From the NCBI GenBank assembly GCA_031292255.1, contig JARLHN010000012.1:75039-121832 (forward strand): 46,794 bases of DNA. Reading direction: 5' to 3'. Below are positions 15,691 to 24,474 of the stretch, piece after piece. The stretch comes from Oryzomonas sp. GTDB lineage: Bacteria; Desulfobacterota; Desulfuromonadia; Geobacterales; Pseudopelobacteraceae. Within the stretch, counting starts at the first letter, position 1. The number at the start of each line of letters is the position of its first letter. The position numbers and the translations under genes are program-made. The notes below the pieces were generated by a model that saw only the letters and a program-made list of their open reading frames with translations, had not been told where the DNA came from and did not search any database.

Positions 15691-15940
15691 AGAAAAAGCC
15701 TCCGCCCCAACAGGGGCGAAGGCTTTGTAAGCACATTCGCGGTACCACCCTTTTCACCCGACACGACAAGCCTGTCAGGCCTCAATTCACCCTTAACGCG
15801 GGAGGACGTCTTCGGCTAGCGGAGATTCACCGAAGCGGCTCTGAGGCGAGTTCGTCATCCATGCTTACCGGTTCGCACCACCCACCGGCTCTCTGGGAAG
15901 CCTGAAACGACTACTACTCCTCTTCGTTGCCTTTCAAATA
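15691..15940 (-). ncRNA. Leucine-specific T-box leader of leuA
   Basis: Reading the minus strand from about 15940: GAGGAGTAGTAG (AG-bulge region of Stem I), AGAGAGCCGGTGG followed by TGGTGCGAACCGG (conserved distal Stem I), the specifier loop GAACTCGCCTCAGAG with CTC at 15850-15848 (Leu), then the T-box sequence AGGGTGGTACCGCG (15751-15738) and a terminator. The pairing of uncharged leucyl-tRNA with the CTC codon and T-box bulge would favour the antiterminator and switch on leuA. Specifier and downstream gene agree. The leader ends about 130 bases before the leuA ATG. Confidence 0.96.
15692..15726 (-). terminator. T-box-controlled terminator
   Basis: Minus-strand stem AAAGCCTTCGCCCC pairs with GGGGCGGAGGCTTT around a TGTT loop and runs into TTTTTC. 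It overlaps the 3' side of the T-box antiterminator, as expected for the mutually exclusive switch. Confidence 0.92.
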
Positions 15941-15946
15941 TTGTTT

Positions 15947-15976
15947 ATCATAGAAGCAATAAATCGGCAAAGTCAA
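15947..15976 (-). promoter_or_regulatory. Predicted leuA promoter
   Basis: On the minus strand, TTGACT (15976-15971) and TATGAT (15952-15947) are 18 bases apart, which puts the transcript start near 15940, exactly at the T-box leader's 5' end. Confidence 0.8.
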
Positions 15977-16155
15977 GATGTTTTATTTTTTGCGCGGCGG
16001 GTTTGATGGTGTCAAACGAAACGGTCTTGAAGGATATTCCGGGGCCGTACGTAAATTTGTTGCTTTTTCGGCAAAGCAATAATGGCATTATGTGCCTGGA
16101 ATAATCGAGATTGTCGATTATCATTAAAGGGAGGGTGGTTGATCCCCCTCGCCAA

Positions 16156-16197
16156 ACAAAAACGCCCTGCCGGGTTCATCGTTCCCGGCAGGGCGTT
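16156..16197 (-). terminator. Terminator of the liv operon
   Basis: A perfect 14-bp stem, AACGCCCTGCCGGG (16161-16174) against CCCGGCAGGGCGTT (16184-16197), with a 9-base loop. On the minus strand it is followed by TTTTTG. It lies 21 bases after the livF stop. Confidence 0.9.
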
Positions 16198-16218
16198 ACT
16201 ACGAATGGAAAGGGCGAT

Positions 16219-16923
16219 TCACTCCCCCAGATAAGCCTTCCTGACCTCCGGGTTGCGGGCGAGCTCCCCGGCGTCGCCGGACAGTACCACTTCGCCGGTT
16301 TCCAGCACATAGGCGCGGTTGGCGATGGAAAGGGCCATGGAAGCGTTTTGCTCTACCAGCAAGATGGTTGTGCCGGATTTGTTGATCTCCACCACGATCT
16401 CGAAGATCTTCTCCACCAGCATGGGGGCCAGCCCCATGGAGGGTTCGTCCAAGAGCAGCAGGCGCGGGTTGGACATGAGTGCCCGGGCCATGGCCAGCAT
16501 CTGCTGCTCGCCGCCGGAGAGGGTCCGGGCCGGCTGCTTGCGGCGTTCGGCCAGGCGCGGAAACAGGCCGAAGGCCCGCTCGATGCCGTTGGCGACCTCG
16601 TGTTTCCCGGAGAGGATGAAACCGCCCATTTCCAGGTTTTCCTGCACGCTCATGCGGGCGAAGACGCGGCGTCCTTCCGGGACCTGGCAGATCCCCTTGC
16701 GGACGATCAGGTGGGGAGCCATGCGGGTGATCTGCGTCCCTTCGAAGGCGATGACGCCGCCGATGGAGGGGACGATACCGGAGATGGAGTTGAGGATGGT
16801 GGTCTTGCCGGCGCCGTTGGCGCCGACCAGGGCCACGATCTCCCCCTGCTCGACCCGGCAGGAGACGTTGTGCAGGGCGCGGATGGCGCCGTAGTTGACG
16901 GAAAGGTTCTCGATCGACAGCAT
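16219..16923 (-). CDS. livF: Branched-chain amino acid ABC transporter ATPase LivF
   Basis: The 234-residue product has Walker A GANGAGKTT (~35-43), Q-loop, signature LSGGEQQM (~135-142), Walker B LLLLDEPSMGLAP and the switch His replaced by the LivF-type LVEQN. Length and sequence fit LivF rather than LivG. It would power uptake of leucine, isoleucine and valine (or related solutes) at the inner membrane together with LivG, LivH and LivM. Its ATG overlaps the livG stop by one base. It is the last gene of the operon, followed by a strong terminator. Confidence 0.93.
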   Translation of the reverse strand: MLSIENLSVNYGAIRALHNVSCRVEQGEIVALVGANGAGKTTILNSISGIVPSIGGVIAFEGTQITRMAPHLIVRKGICQVPEGRRVFARMSVQENLEMGGFILSGKHEVANGIERAFGLFPRLAERRKQPARTLSGGEQQMLAMARALMSNPRLLLLDEPSMGLAPMLVEKIFEIVVEINKSGTTILLVEQNASMALSIANRAYVLETGEVVLSGDAGELARNPEVRKAYLGE

Positions 16924-17696
16924 CAGCGCACGGCTCCTTTCCCCAGATAGGCCTCGATCACGGCCGGGTTGGCCCGTACCTCCTCGGGCCGGCCCTCGGC
17001 GATCTTGACGCCGTAATCCAGGACCGCGATACGGTCCGACAGGCCCATGACGAATTTCATGTCATGCTCCACCAGGAAGACGGTCACGCCGGCGTCGCGG
17101 ATGTTGCGCACCATATCCAGGAGGGTGCGCTTCTCCTGGGGATTCATGCCGGCTGCCGGCTCGTCCAGCAGGATCAGGGCCGGTTCGATGGCCAGGGCGC
17201 GGGCGATCTCCAGGCGGCGCTGTTCGCCGTAGGGGAGGTTGACGGCCTGCTCATAGGCCTTGTGGGCCAGACCGACCTGGGTAAGGCAGTGGATGGCCAA
17301 CTTCAGGAGCCGGCCCTCTTCCCTGCGCACCGGGGGGAGCATCTTGAGCAGCGCGCCGGTCAGACCCCACCTGCCCCTGGTATGGGCGCCGATCAGGACG
17401 TTTTCCAGGACGGTCAGCTGATTGAACAGGCGGATGTTCTGGAAGGTGCGGCCGATCCCGTTGCCTGCGATGACGTACGGCGGCAGCCCGGCGATGCTTT
17501 TGCCGTTGAAGCTGATGCCCCCTTCGGTGGGGGGATAGATGCCGGTGATCAGGTTGAAGATGGTGCTCTTGCCCGCTCCGTTGGGGCCGATCAGGGCCAG
17601 GATCTCGCCTTTCTCGACCTCAAGGCTGACACCGTTCACCGCCACCAGGCCGCCGAAACGGATGGTGGCGTTATCGAGCTTGAGCAGTGCCGTCAC
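16923..17696 (-). CDS. livG: Branched-chain amino acid ABC transporter ATPase LivG
   Basis: The 257-residue product has Walker [10 protein letters not shown] (~37-45), the LivG-specific [10 protein letters not shown], a signature region [16 protein letters not shown], Walker [14 protein letters not shown] and the switch [15 protein letters not shown]. The LPYG form of the signature is normal for LivG. The start is GTG at 17696, overlapping the livM stop by 4 bases (GTGA). It pairs with LivF to drive the LivHM permease. Confidence 0.94.
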   Translation of the reverse strand: MTALLKLDNATIRFGGLVAVNGVSLEVEKGEILALIGPNGAGKSTIFNLITGIYPPTEGGISFNGKSIAGLPPYVIAGNGIGRTFQNIRLFNQLTVLENVLIGAHTRGRWGLTGALLKMLPPVRREEGRLLKLAIHCLTQVGLAHKAYEQAVNLPYGEQRRLEIARALAIEPALILLDEPAAGMNPQEKRTLLDMVRNIRDAGVTVFLVEHDMKFVMGLSDRIAVLDYGVKIAEGRPEEVRANPAVIEAYLGKGAVR

Positions 17697-18607
17697 CGCC
17701 TCTCCTCCTTTTTGCGGGCCGTGCCGCGCGGCCTTACCCCCAGCTTGCGCAACACCAGTGCGGTGATGTTGACGCCGCCCAGGAGCCCATTGGGCCGGAA
17801 GACCATCAGGAAGACCAGAAGCGCCCCGTAGACCAGCATACGGTATTGGGACATGAAGCGCAGGAATTCGGGCGCCGCCGAGAGGATAGAGGCGCCGAAG
17901 ACCGCGCCGGGGATGCTGCCCAGACCGCCCAGGACGATCATGCTGAGCATGTCGATGGACTTGAGAAAGCCGAAGTCGGAAGGGTTGATGTAACCCAGAA
18001 AATGGGCATAGAGGCAGCCGCCGACCCCGGCCATGAATGCACTGACCGCAAAGGACTGCACCTTGTAGCGGGCAATGTTGATGCCCATGGATTCCGCCGC
18101 GATCTCGTCGTCGCGGATTGCCTTGAGGGCTCGGCCGAAGCGGGAATTCTGGATAAAGGTCGAAGCGCCGATGGTCAAAATGACGACCATCAGCACGATC
18201 ACCGGCATGGGCAATGTGGACCGGGGGGCGGGGACGGTCAGCCCCAGGGCCTTGTTGGTGATCTCCAGGTTGAGGAAGATCACCTTGACGATCTCGGCAA
18301 AACCGAGGGTGCAGATAGCCAGGTAATCGCCGGTCAGCCGCAGGATCGGCCAGCCGATCAGGGCGGCCACGGCAGCGGTGAAGAGGCCGCTCAAGAAGAG
18401 GTTGAGAGAGAACGGAGCGCCGGTCTTGAGGGTCAGGAGCGCACCCGTGAAGGCGCCGACGCTCATGAAGGCGGCATGCCCCAGGGAGAGCTGGCCGGTC
18501 AGGCCGGTGATGATGTTGAGGCCCAGCGCCAGGATGATGCCGATGCCGATATTGACCAGGATTTGCAGGAAATAGGGATCGATGGAGTTGACTAAGCCGT
18601 GCAGCAT
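17693..18607 (-). CDS. livM: Branched-chain amino acid ABC transporter permease LivM
   Basis: The start is ATG 18607, two bases after the livH stop (18610); the same frame stays open upstream to 19495 only because it shadows livH. The 304-residue product is multi-spanning and carries LivM landmarks: [14 protein letters not shown], the cytoplasmic EAA-like loop [21 protein letters not shown], and [13 protein letters not shown] near the end. The C-terminus is basic ([18 protein letters not shown]). It forms the membrane channel with LivH. Confidence 0.93.
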   Translation of the reverse strand: MLHGLVNSIDPYFLQILVNIGIGIILALGLNIITGLTGQLSLGHAAFMSVGAFTGALLTLKTGAPFSLNLFLSGLFTAAVAALIGWPILRLTGDYLAICTLGFAEIVKVIFLNLEITNKALGLTVPAPRSTLPMPVIVLMVVILTIGASTFIQNSRFGRALKAIRDDEIAAESMGINIARYKVQSFAVSAFMAGVGGCLYAHFLGYINPSDFGFLKSIDMLSMIVLGGLGSIPGAVFGASILSAAPEFLRFMSQYRMLVYGALLVFLMVFRPNGLLGGVNITALVLRKLGVRPRGTARKKEERR

Positions 18608-18609
18608 GT

Positions 18610-19485
<876 letters not shown>

Positions 19486-19852
19486 GCCGGGCCATCCGTT
19501 GACGGATAAAAGTATTCGAAAAAAAGTACCTTTTGCGGCAAAAAGCACAAATTTTACCCGATTAGCGCTCCTCCTCCGCCACATGGTTTCCCCTGTAAAA
19601 AAGGAGGGCAGGGGGGATTTGCTGGTAAATCAAGGGCAAATCCCCTCAAATCCCTCCATCTACCTCTTTGTAAAGGGGAATCTGATCGTTAGCGAAAGAT
19701 CGGCGTTAATCGGCATTTTTTATCACAGCCGGGAGCGGAGGAATCCTCCCGGCGTTGCTGATCGTTGCCTGACGGCCTTTCAACGCTTTTGATGGAGCGC
19801 GGGGAAGCGGCAGGCCGTTTCTCCGCGCTCCATCGGGTCCTTATTTCGGTGG
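19486..19852. other. Intergenic region upstream of livH
   Basis: About 365 bases that should include the liv promoter (not confidently located), a GC-rich inverted-repeat element (19587-19681) and a perfect 12-bp hairpin (19791-19802 with 19823-19834) shortly after the nfu stop. The hairpin has no T-run in the nfu direction. No gene seen. Confidence 0.5.
19587..19681. repeat. GC-rich inverted intergenic repeat
   Basis: The left arm (TTTCCCCTG, then AAGGAGGGCAGGGGGGATTTGC) and the right arm (GCAAATCCCCTCAAATCCC..., ending TAAAGGGGAA) are imperfect inverted copies. The G/C-tract plus ATTTGC pattern is shared with the elements at 22137-22233 and 23536-23675, but the outer CTATAACC-type ends are missing here. 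Confidence 0.6.
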
Positions 19853-20077
19853 CTAAACCTGCACCACCTCTATGATGCCGGGCACTTTTTCCTTCACGGC
19901 CCGCTCAATGCCCATCTTGAGGGTCATGGTTGACATGGGGCAACTGCCGCAGGCGCCTGTCAGGCGGACCTTAACGATGCCGTCGTCGGTTACCTCGACC
20001 AGCTCCACATTGCCGCCGTCGGCCTGCAGGCCGGGACGCACCATCTCAAGTACCTTTTCGACTTCCTCTTTCATCAC
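19853..20077 (-). CDS. NifU C-terminal-domain (Nfu-type) iron-sulfur scaffold protein
   Basis: The 74-residue product is a stand-alone Nfu domain: [22 protein letters not shown], then [18 protein letters not shown] with C43-x2-C46 as cluster ligands. Such proteins receive and pass on [4Fe-4S] clusters to apo-enzymes. Start ATG 20077 has AAGGAG 8 bases upstream; a second ATG follows at once. No isc/suf genes are adjacent, so it is probably monocistronic. Confidence 0.92.
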   Translation of the reverse strand: MMKEEVEKVLEMVRPGLQADGGNVELVEVTDDGIVKVRLTGACGSCPMSTMTLKMGIERAVKEKVPGIIEVVQV

Positions 20078-20227
20078 GCTCTCCTTTTTGCTATGTGTAA
20101 TGACACAAAGTCATGAAAACCGCATCAACAGGCATGGACAGGATAAAGGGTGATAAAGCCGGATTGCCTCTTTCGTCCATCCCCGTAGAATAGTTTTTCA
20201 GCCCTGTGTTTCTCCGCTCACGCGGTA

Positions 20228-21625
20228 TCACCCCAACGGCAGCCCCGGTTCGGTCAGATGCTCCGGCTTCATGACCTTTTCCAGTTCCGCCTCCGGCATC
20301 AGGCCGCGTTCCAGAACGATCTGACGAATGGAAGCGCCGGTTGCCATCGATTCCTTGGCCACCTCGGCCGCCGCGTTGTAGCCGATGTACGGCGCCAGTA
20401 CCGTCACCAGGCCCAGTGAATCCTCCAGGTAGCGGCGGCAGCGTTCCGCGTTGGCCTCTATCCCCAGTATGCACGATTCGGTGAATTTGCGCACGCCGTT
20501 TGTGAGCAGTTCCATGGCGAACAGCACGTTGTAGGCGATCAGCGGCATCATCACGTTCAGCTCCAACTGGCCGGCCTGGGTCGCCAGCATGACCGTCTGG
20601 TCGCAGCCGATCACCTGAAAGCAGACCATATTGGTCATCTCGGCCATGGAAGGGTTGATCTTGCCCGGCATGATCGAGGAGCCGGGCTGGACCGCCGGCA
20701 GGCGGATCTCGTCAAGTCCCGTGCGCGGGCCGGACGAGAGCAGGCGCAGGTCGTTGGCGATGCGGCCGATGGTGACCGCCGCACCCCGCAGGGCCGAAGA
20801 GAGGTCCAGGAAGGGCTCCATGTTCTGCATGGCCTCGAACAGGTTGGCGCTGGAAGCGACCGGAAAACCGGTGTCGGCCGCCAACTCCTCCACGACGCGC
20901 CTGATGTAGTCGGGCTCGGCGTTCAGGCCGGTGCCCACGGCGGTGCCGCCGATCCCCAGTTCCAACAGCGCCGGGAGGCGCCCCTCCAACCCCTCGCGGC
21001 TCCGGCGTATGGCCGCGGCATAGGCGCCGAACTCCTGCCCCAGGCGTATCGGTACCGCATCCTGCAGATGGGTGCGTCCCGATTTGAGGATCGGATCAAA
21101 CTCACGGGCCTTGTCGGCCAACGCCTTCTCCAACCCCTCCAAGGTGTCCAGCAGCGGGTCGAGCATCTTGAGCGAGGCCAGGCGGATGGCGGTGGGGATC
21201 ACGTCGTTGGTGGATTGGGCCATGTTGACGTGGTCGTTGGGGTGCAGGGTGGAAAAGTCGCCCCGTTGCCGGCCCAGAAGTTCCAGCGCCCTGTTGGCCA
21301 GGACCTCGTTGATGTTCATGTTGTGCGAGGTGCCGGCCCCGGCCTGGAAGGGATCGACCACGAACTGCCCGTCGAATGCGCCTGCCAGCGCCTCGTCGGC
21401 CGCCGCCACGATGGCGGCGCCGATGTCGGCCGGGAGCCTGCCACCGGCCATGTTGGCCTTGGCCGCCGCCCTCTTGATGGCCACCGTGGCCCATACAAAG
21501 GCGGGATGGGGCTTCAGGCCGGAGATGGGGAAGTTGCGCACCGCCCGTGCCGTCTGGGCGCCGTAATATGCCTCGGCCGGGACTTCCAACTCGCCGAACG
21601 TGTCTTTTTCGATACGCGTGGTCAT
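20228..21625 (-). CDS. aspA: Aspartate ammonia-lyase (aspartase/fumarase superfamily)
   Basis: The 465-residue product has the three conserved blocks of the superfamily: SGRTHLQDAVPIRLGQE, FQAGAGTSHNMNINEV(LANRALELLG), and the catalytic loop GSSIMPGKINPSMAEM (about residues 311-326). The FQAGAGTSHNMN form and the AGQLELNVMMPLIAYN block favour aspartase (aspartate to fumarate plus ammonia) over class II fumarase, but the two cannot be separated with certainty by eye. ATG 21625 follows GGGAGG at good spacing. It appears to be a single-gene unit between nfu and a lipoprotein gene. Confidence 0.82.
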   Translation of the reverse strand: MTTRIEKDTFGELEVPAEAYYGAQTARAVRNFPISGLKPHPAFVWATVAIKRAAAKANMAGGRLPADIGAAIVAAADEALAGAFDGQFVVDPFQAGAGTSHNMNINEVLANRALELLGRQRGDFSTLHPNDHVNMAQSTNDVIPTAIRLASLKMLDPLLDTLEGLEKALADKAREFDPILKSGRTHLQDAVPIRLGQEFGAYAAAIRRSREGLEGRLPALLELGIGGTAVGTGLNAEPDYIRRVVEELAADTGFPVASSANLFEAMQNMEPFLDLSSALRGAAVTIGRIANDLRLLSSGPRTGLDEIRLPAVQPGSSIMPGKINPSMAEMTNMVCFQVIGCDQTVMLATQAGQLELNVMMPLIAYNVLFAMELLTNGVRKFTESCILGIEANAERCRRYLEDSLGLVTVLAPYIGYNAAAEVAKESMATGASIRQIVLERGLMPEAELEKVMKPEHLTEPGLPLG

Positions 21626-21730
21626 CGAGCCTCCCTTTTTATTACATGTTCAACATCTACTCATATCTTACCACGGAGAACAAGGTAAGAACATGAAACT
21701 TCTCGTGAAAAGAGTCACGGGATCATGACA

Positions 21731-22111
21731 TCAGGGTTTCTTTTCGAATTTGATGGCAGTGCCTCTGACGTTGGTACAGCTATAGGAAAGGATGTTGTAG
21801 ATGGGTATGAAACCGTAGAGACTGCTGGAAACGGTTACATTCAGCAAGGCGTCGCCCTTGCTCTTCTCCAACGCCTCTTCCACAGCGGTAGAGAACGCGG
21901 AGTTGCCGAAGGGAACAACGTTCAATAAAAAGAAACGGCACGCTTCACCTTCGGCTGTTCCGATCTCTTCATACGGTTGGCCGTTCCTCAGCAACGCGCC
22001 GGGGTCAGCCATGTTCTTGGTAACCATACCCACACTACCCACCGAGGTACACCCGGCACAGAGCGCCACCACCGACAACAAGATCAAGAGTCTCTTCATC
22101 TGCTCTCTCAT
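21731..22111 (-). CDS. TRL-like small lipoprotein
   Basis: The product opens with a lipoprotein signal: MKRLLILLSVVALCAGC with the lipobox Cys near residue 21 of the longest frame. The start may be ATG 22111 or ATG 22099; the second leaves AGAGAG just upstream. The mature ~105 residues contain GACRF-like and ALLNVTVSSSLYGFIPIYNILSYSCTNVRGTAIKF segments, which resemble TRL-like domain (PF13146) lipoproteins of unknown role. It should be anchored in the outer or inner membrane. Confidence 0.78.
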   Translation of the reverse strand: MREQMKRLLILLSVVALCAGCTSVGSVGMVTKNMADPGALLRNGQPYEEIGTAEGEACRFFLLNVVPFGNSAFSTAVEEALEKSKGDALLNVTVSSSLYGFIPIYNILSYSCTNVRGTAIKFEKKP

Positions 22112-22136
22112 ATCCTCATGTCAATAACGTACGGAA

Positions 22137-22233
22137 CTATAATCAAACAAGGGGGATTTAACACTCGAAGCCCTCCCCTAACCCCCCCTTGTCAAAGGAG
22201 GGAATCGGTACCAACCTTTCTTTGTGGTTATAG
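22137..22233. repeat. 97-bp MITE-like element downstream of tyrS
   Basis: Left end CTATAATCAAACAAGGGGG (22137-22155) and right end CCTTTCTTTGTGGTTATAG (22215-22233) are an imperfect inverted pair. The interior carries AACCCCCCCTTGTCAAAGGAGGG. Ends and interior match the element at 23536-23675 on the other side of tyrS. It ends 22 bases from the tyrS stop. Confidence 0.65.
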
Positions 22234-22254
22234 GCGCCATAAAGTATTTACAGC

Positions 22255-23466
22255 CTAGGCAATCAAGATCCTGGCAAACCTGCGCCTGCCGATCTGGACG
22301 ATGTATTCACCGGGGGCGGCCAACTCCAGGTTGGTGTCGCTGACCTTCTCGTTGTTCAGTTTGACCCCCCCCTGGTCGATGGCGCGCCTCCCCTCGCCGT
22401 TGGACTTGGTCAGCCCGGCCTCGGTCATGGCCCTGGCCAAGAGGACGGCGCCGTCGGCCAGGGAGTAGCTGACCTGGGGCATCTCGTCCGGGATCTCGTT
22501 ATCCTTGAAGCGTTTGACGAAATGCTCCTCCGCGGCCTCGCCGGCACCGGCGCCGTGAAAACGTGAGACGATCTCTCTGCCGAGCGCCTTCTTGGCCGCC
22601 ATGGGGTGTAGGGAATGGTCCTTCAGCCCGGCCTTCAGCCTGTCCAGTTCGGCCAGCGGCATGTCGGAGAGCAGTTCGTAATAGCGCAGCATCAGGTCGT
22701 CGGAGATGGACATGACCTTGCCGAAGATCTCGTCGGCCGGTTCGCTGATGCCGATGTAGTTGCCGAGGGATTTGGACATCTTGTTGACCCCGTCCAGCCC
22801 TTCCAGAAGCGGCATGGTCAGGATGCTTTGAGGCGACTGGCCCCACTCGCGTTGCAGCTCGCGTCCCATCAGCAGGTTGAACTTCTGGTCGGTGCCGCCC
22901 AGCTCCACGTCGGAGTGGAGCGCCACCGAGTCATAGCCCTGGATCAGGGGGTAGAGGAACTCGTGGATGCTGATCGGCTGCTGGCTGGTGAAGCGTTTGT
23001 GGAAGTCGTCCCGCTCCAGCATGCGGGCAACGGTATATTTGGAGGCCAGGCCGATCATGCCGCCGGCGTCCAGTTTGCCGAGCCATTCGGAGTTGAAGAC
23101 CACCTTGGTCCTGGCAGGGTCGAGGATCTTGAAGACCTGTTCCTTGTAGGTCTCGGCGTTTTTGAGCACATCCTCGCGGGTCAGCACCTTGCGGGTCTCG
23201 GATTTGCCGGTCGGATCGCCGATCATGCCGGTGAAGTCGCCGATCAGGAAGTTGACCTCGTGCCCCAACCGTTGGAACTGGCGCAGCTTGTGGATCAACA
23301 CGGTATGCCCCAGGTGGAGGTCCGGGGCGGTCGGGTCGAAGCCGGCCTTGATCTTCAGGGGAACACCGGTTTCGAGGGATTTCGCCAGCTTCTCCTCCAA
23401 CTCCTTTTCGATCAGGATCTCAACGGCGCCGCGCTTGATGACGGCCATCTGCTCTGTTACGGACAT
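22255..23466 (-). CDS. tyrS: Tyrosyl-tRNA synthetase
   Basis: The 403-residue product has the class I signature in HLGH (residues 51-54, within [13 protein letters not shown]), the KMSKS loop (~229-233) and a C-terminal S4 RNA-binding domain ([20 protein letters not shown]). It charges tRNA-Tyr with tyrosine. ATG 23466 is preceded by AGGAG. Length and the [12 protein letters not shown] form fit the shorter TyrS type common in Gram-negative bacteria. It is flanked on both sides by copies of one small repeat family. Confidence 0.96.
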   Translation of the reverse strand: MSVTEQMAVIKRGAVEILIEKELEEKLAKSLETGVPLKIKAGFDPTAPDLHLGHTVLIHKLRQFQRLGHEVNFLIGDFTGMIGDPTGKSETRKVLTREDVLKNAETYKEQVFKILDPARTKVVFNSEWLGKLDAGGMIGLASKYTVARMLERDDFHKRFTSQQPISIHEFLYPLIQGYDSVALHSDVELGGTDQKFNLLMGRELQREWGQSPQSILTMPLLEGLDGVNKMSKSLGNYIGISEPADEIFGKVMSISDDLMLRYYELLSDMPLAELDRLKAGLKDHSLHPMAAKKALGREIVSRFHGAGAGEAAEEHFVKRFKDNEIPDEMPQVSYSLADGAVLLARAMTEAGLTKSNGEGRRAIDQGGVKLNNEKVSDTNLELAAPGEYIVQIGRRRFARILIA

Positions 23467-23535
23467 ATGCGTAACTCCTGGGAAAGATTAAATAGTAAAT
23501 TCGTATATTTGTGGCACAAACTTTTTTATTCGAGT

Positions 23536-23675
23536 CTATAACCCAAAGAAAGGCCGGGGCCAATTCCCCACTTTGACAAAGGGGGGCAAGGGGGGATTTG
23601 CTTCGAATGGTGTAAATCCCCCTCAGTCCCCCTTTAAAAAGGGGGAAGACAAACAGCACCTTTGTTTCGGTTATA
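23536..23675. repeat. 140-bp MITE-like element upstream of tyrS
   Basis: Ends CTATAACCCAAAGAAAGG (23536-23553) and CCTTTGTTTCGGTTATAA (about 23658-23675) are inverted copies. Inside lie two opposed arms, CCCCACTTTGACAAAGGGGGG and CCCCCTTTAAAAAGGGGG. It would fold into a strong cruciform or RNA hairpin. It lies in the tyrS upstream region, 14 bases from the end of the amidase gene, so it could act as a terminator between the two. Confidence 0.7.
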
Positions 23676-23688
23676 ACTCTGTATTATC

Positions 23689-24465
23689 TCAATACACCTC
23701 GGGCCGGCGATCGTTGAAGCACGGTATCTGGGCCCGCCAATCGGCCATGGCCTGCATGTCCAGCGCGGCCATGACCTCGCCCTCCCCTTCGCCCGCCTCA
23801 GCCAGCACACTGCCCTTTGGATCGACGATCATGCTCATGCCGAAGAAGTCCAGTTTGCCGATCGGGCCGCAAGCGTTGCAGGCCACCACGAAGAGCTGGT
23901 TTTCGATGGCCCGGGCGCGGATCAGCGTGCGCCAGTGCTCCTCCCGCGGCTTGGGCCACTGGGCCGGAACGCAGATCACCTGTGCCCCTTCCACGGCCAG
24001 TCGGCGGGAGAGCTCGGGGAATCGCAGGTCGTAGCAGATGATCACGCCGATCCTGCCGATGGAGGTCTCGGCCAACAGACAACGGTCGCCGCCGGAAAAG
24101 GCGCGATCCTCGCCCAACAGGGAGAAGAGGTGGATCTTGCGGTAGACCCCGGCCAGGGTGCCGTTGTCGGCCAGGAAGATAGTGTTGAAGACCTTGTCGC
24201 CGTTGGGTTCGGGCATGCTGCCGACGATCACCAGCCCAAGCTCCCGCGACAGGGCCAGAAGCTCCTCAACGATCCCGGCGGTACGCAGGGCCAGTTCGTT
24301 GAGGGTCTTGTAGGCGAAGCCGCTGGACCACATCTCCGGCAGTACGGCCAGGTTGGCTCCCTGATCGGCGGCCCGTTTCAAGGCCTCGCGGACATGGGCC
24401 AGGTTGGTGTCCACGTCCCCCTGTTTGACGTTGAACTGGATGGCGGCAGCCTGTATCGAACCCAT
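23689..24465 (-). CDS. Carbon-nitrogen hydrolase (nitrilase superfamily, omega-amidase-like)
   Basis: The 258-residue product shows the full catalytic set: Glu44 in LAVLPEMW, Lys110 in YRKIHLF and Cys144 in VIICYDLRFPELSR, plus a second Glu near the end of strand regions. The length and CYDLRFPEL motif suit the amidase branch (omega-amidase/YafV-like), which hydrolyses small amides such as alpha-ketoglutaramate; the exact substrate is not readable. ATG 24465 has GAGGTG upstream and lies 9 bases after the ftsK stop, so the two genes are probably cotranscribed. Confidence 0.88.
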   Translation of the reverse strand: MGSIQAAAIQFNVKQGDVDTNLAHVREALKRAADQGANLAVLPEMWSSGFAYKTLNELALRTAGIVEELLALSRELGLVIVGSMPEPNGDKVFNTIFLADNGTLAGVYRKIHLFSLLGEDRAFSGGDRCLLAETSIGRIGVIICYDLRFPELSRRLAVEGAQVICVPAQWPKPREEHWRTLIRARAIENQLFVVACNACGPIGKLDFFGMSMIVDPKGSVLAEAGEGEGEVMAALDMQAMADWRAQIPCFNDRRPEVY

Positions 24466-24474
24466 TGTTTCACC

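Noticed and set aside
19791-19834. Perfect 12-bp hairpin after nfu as a Rho-independent terminator
   Set aside because: No T-run follows on the minus strand, so it is only noted as a hairpin in the intergenic entry.
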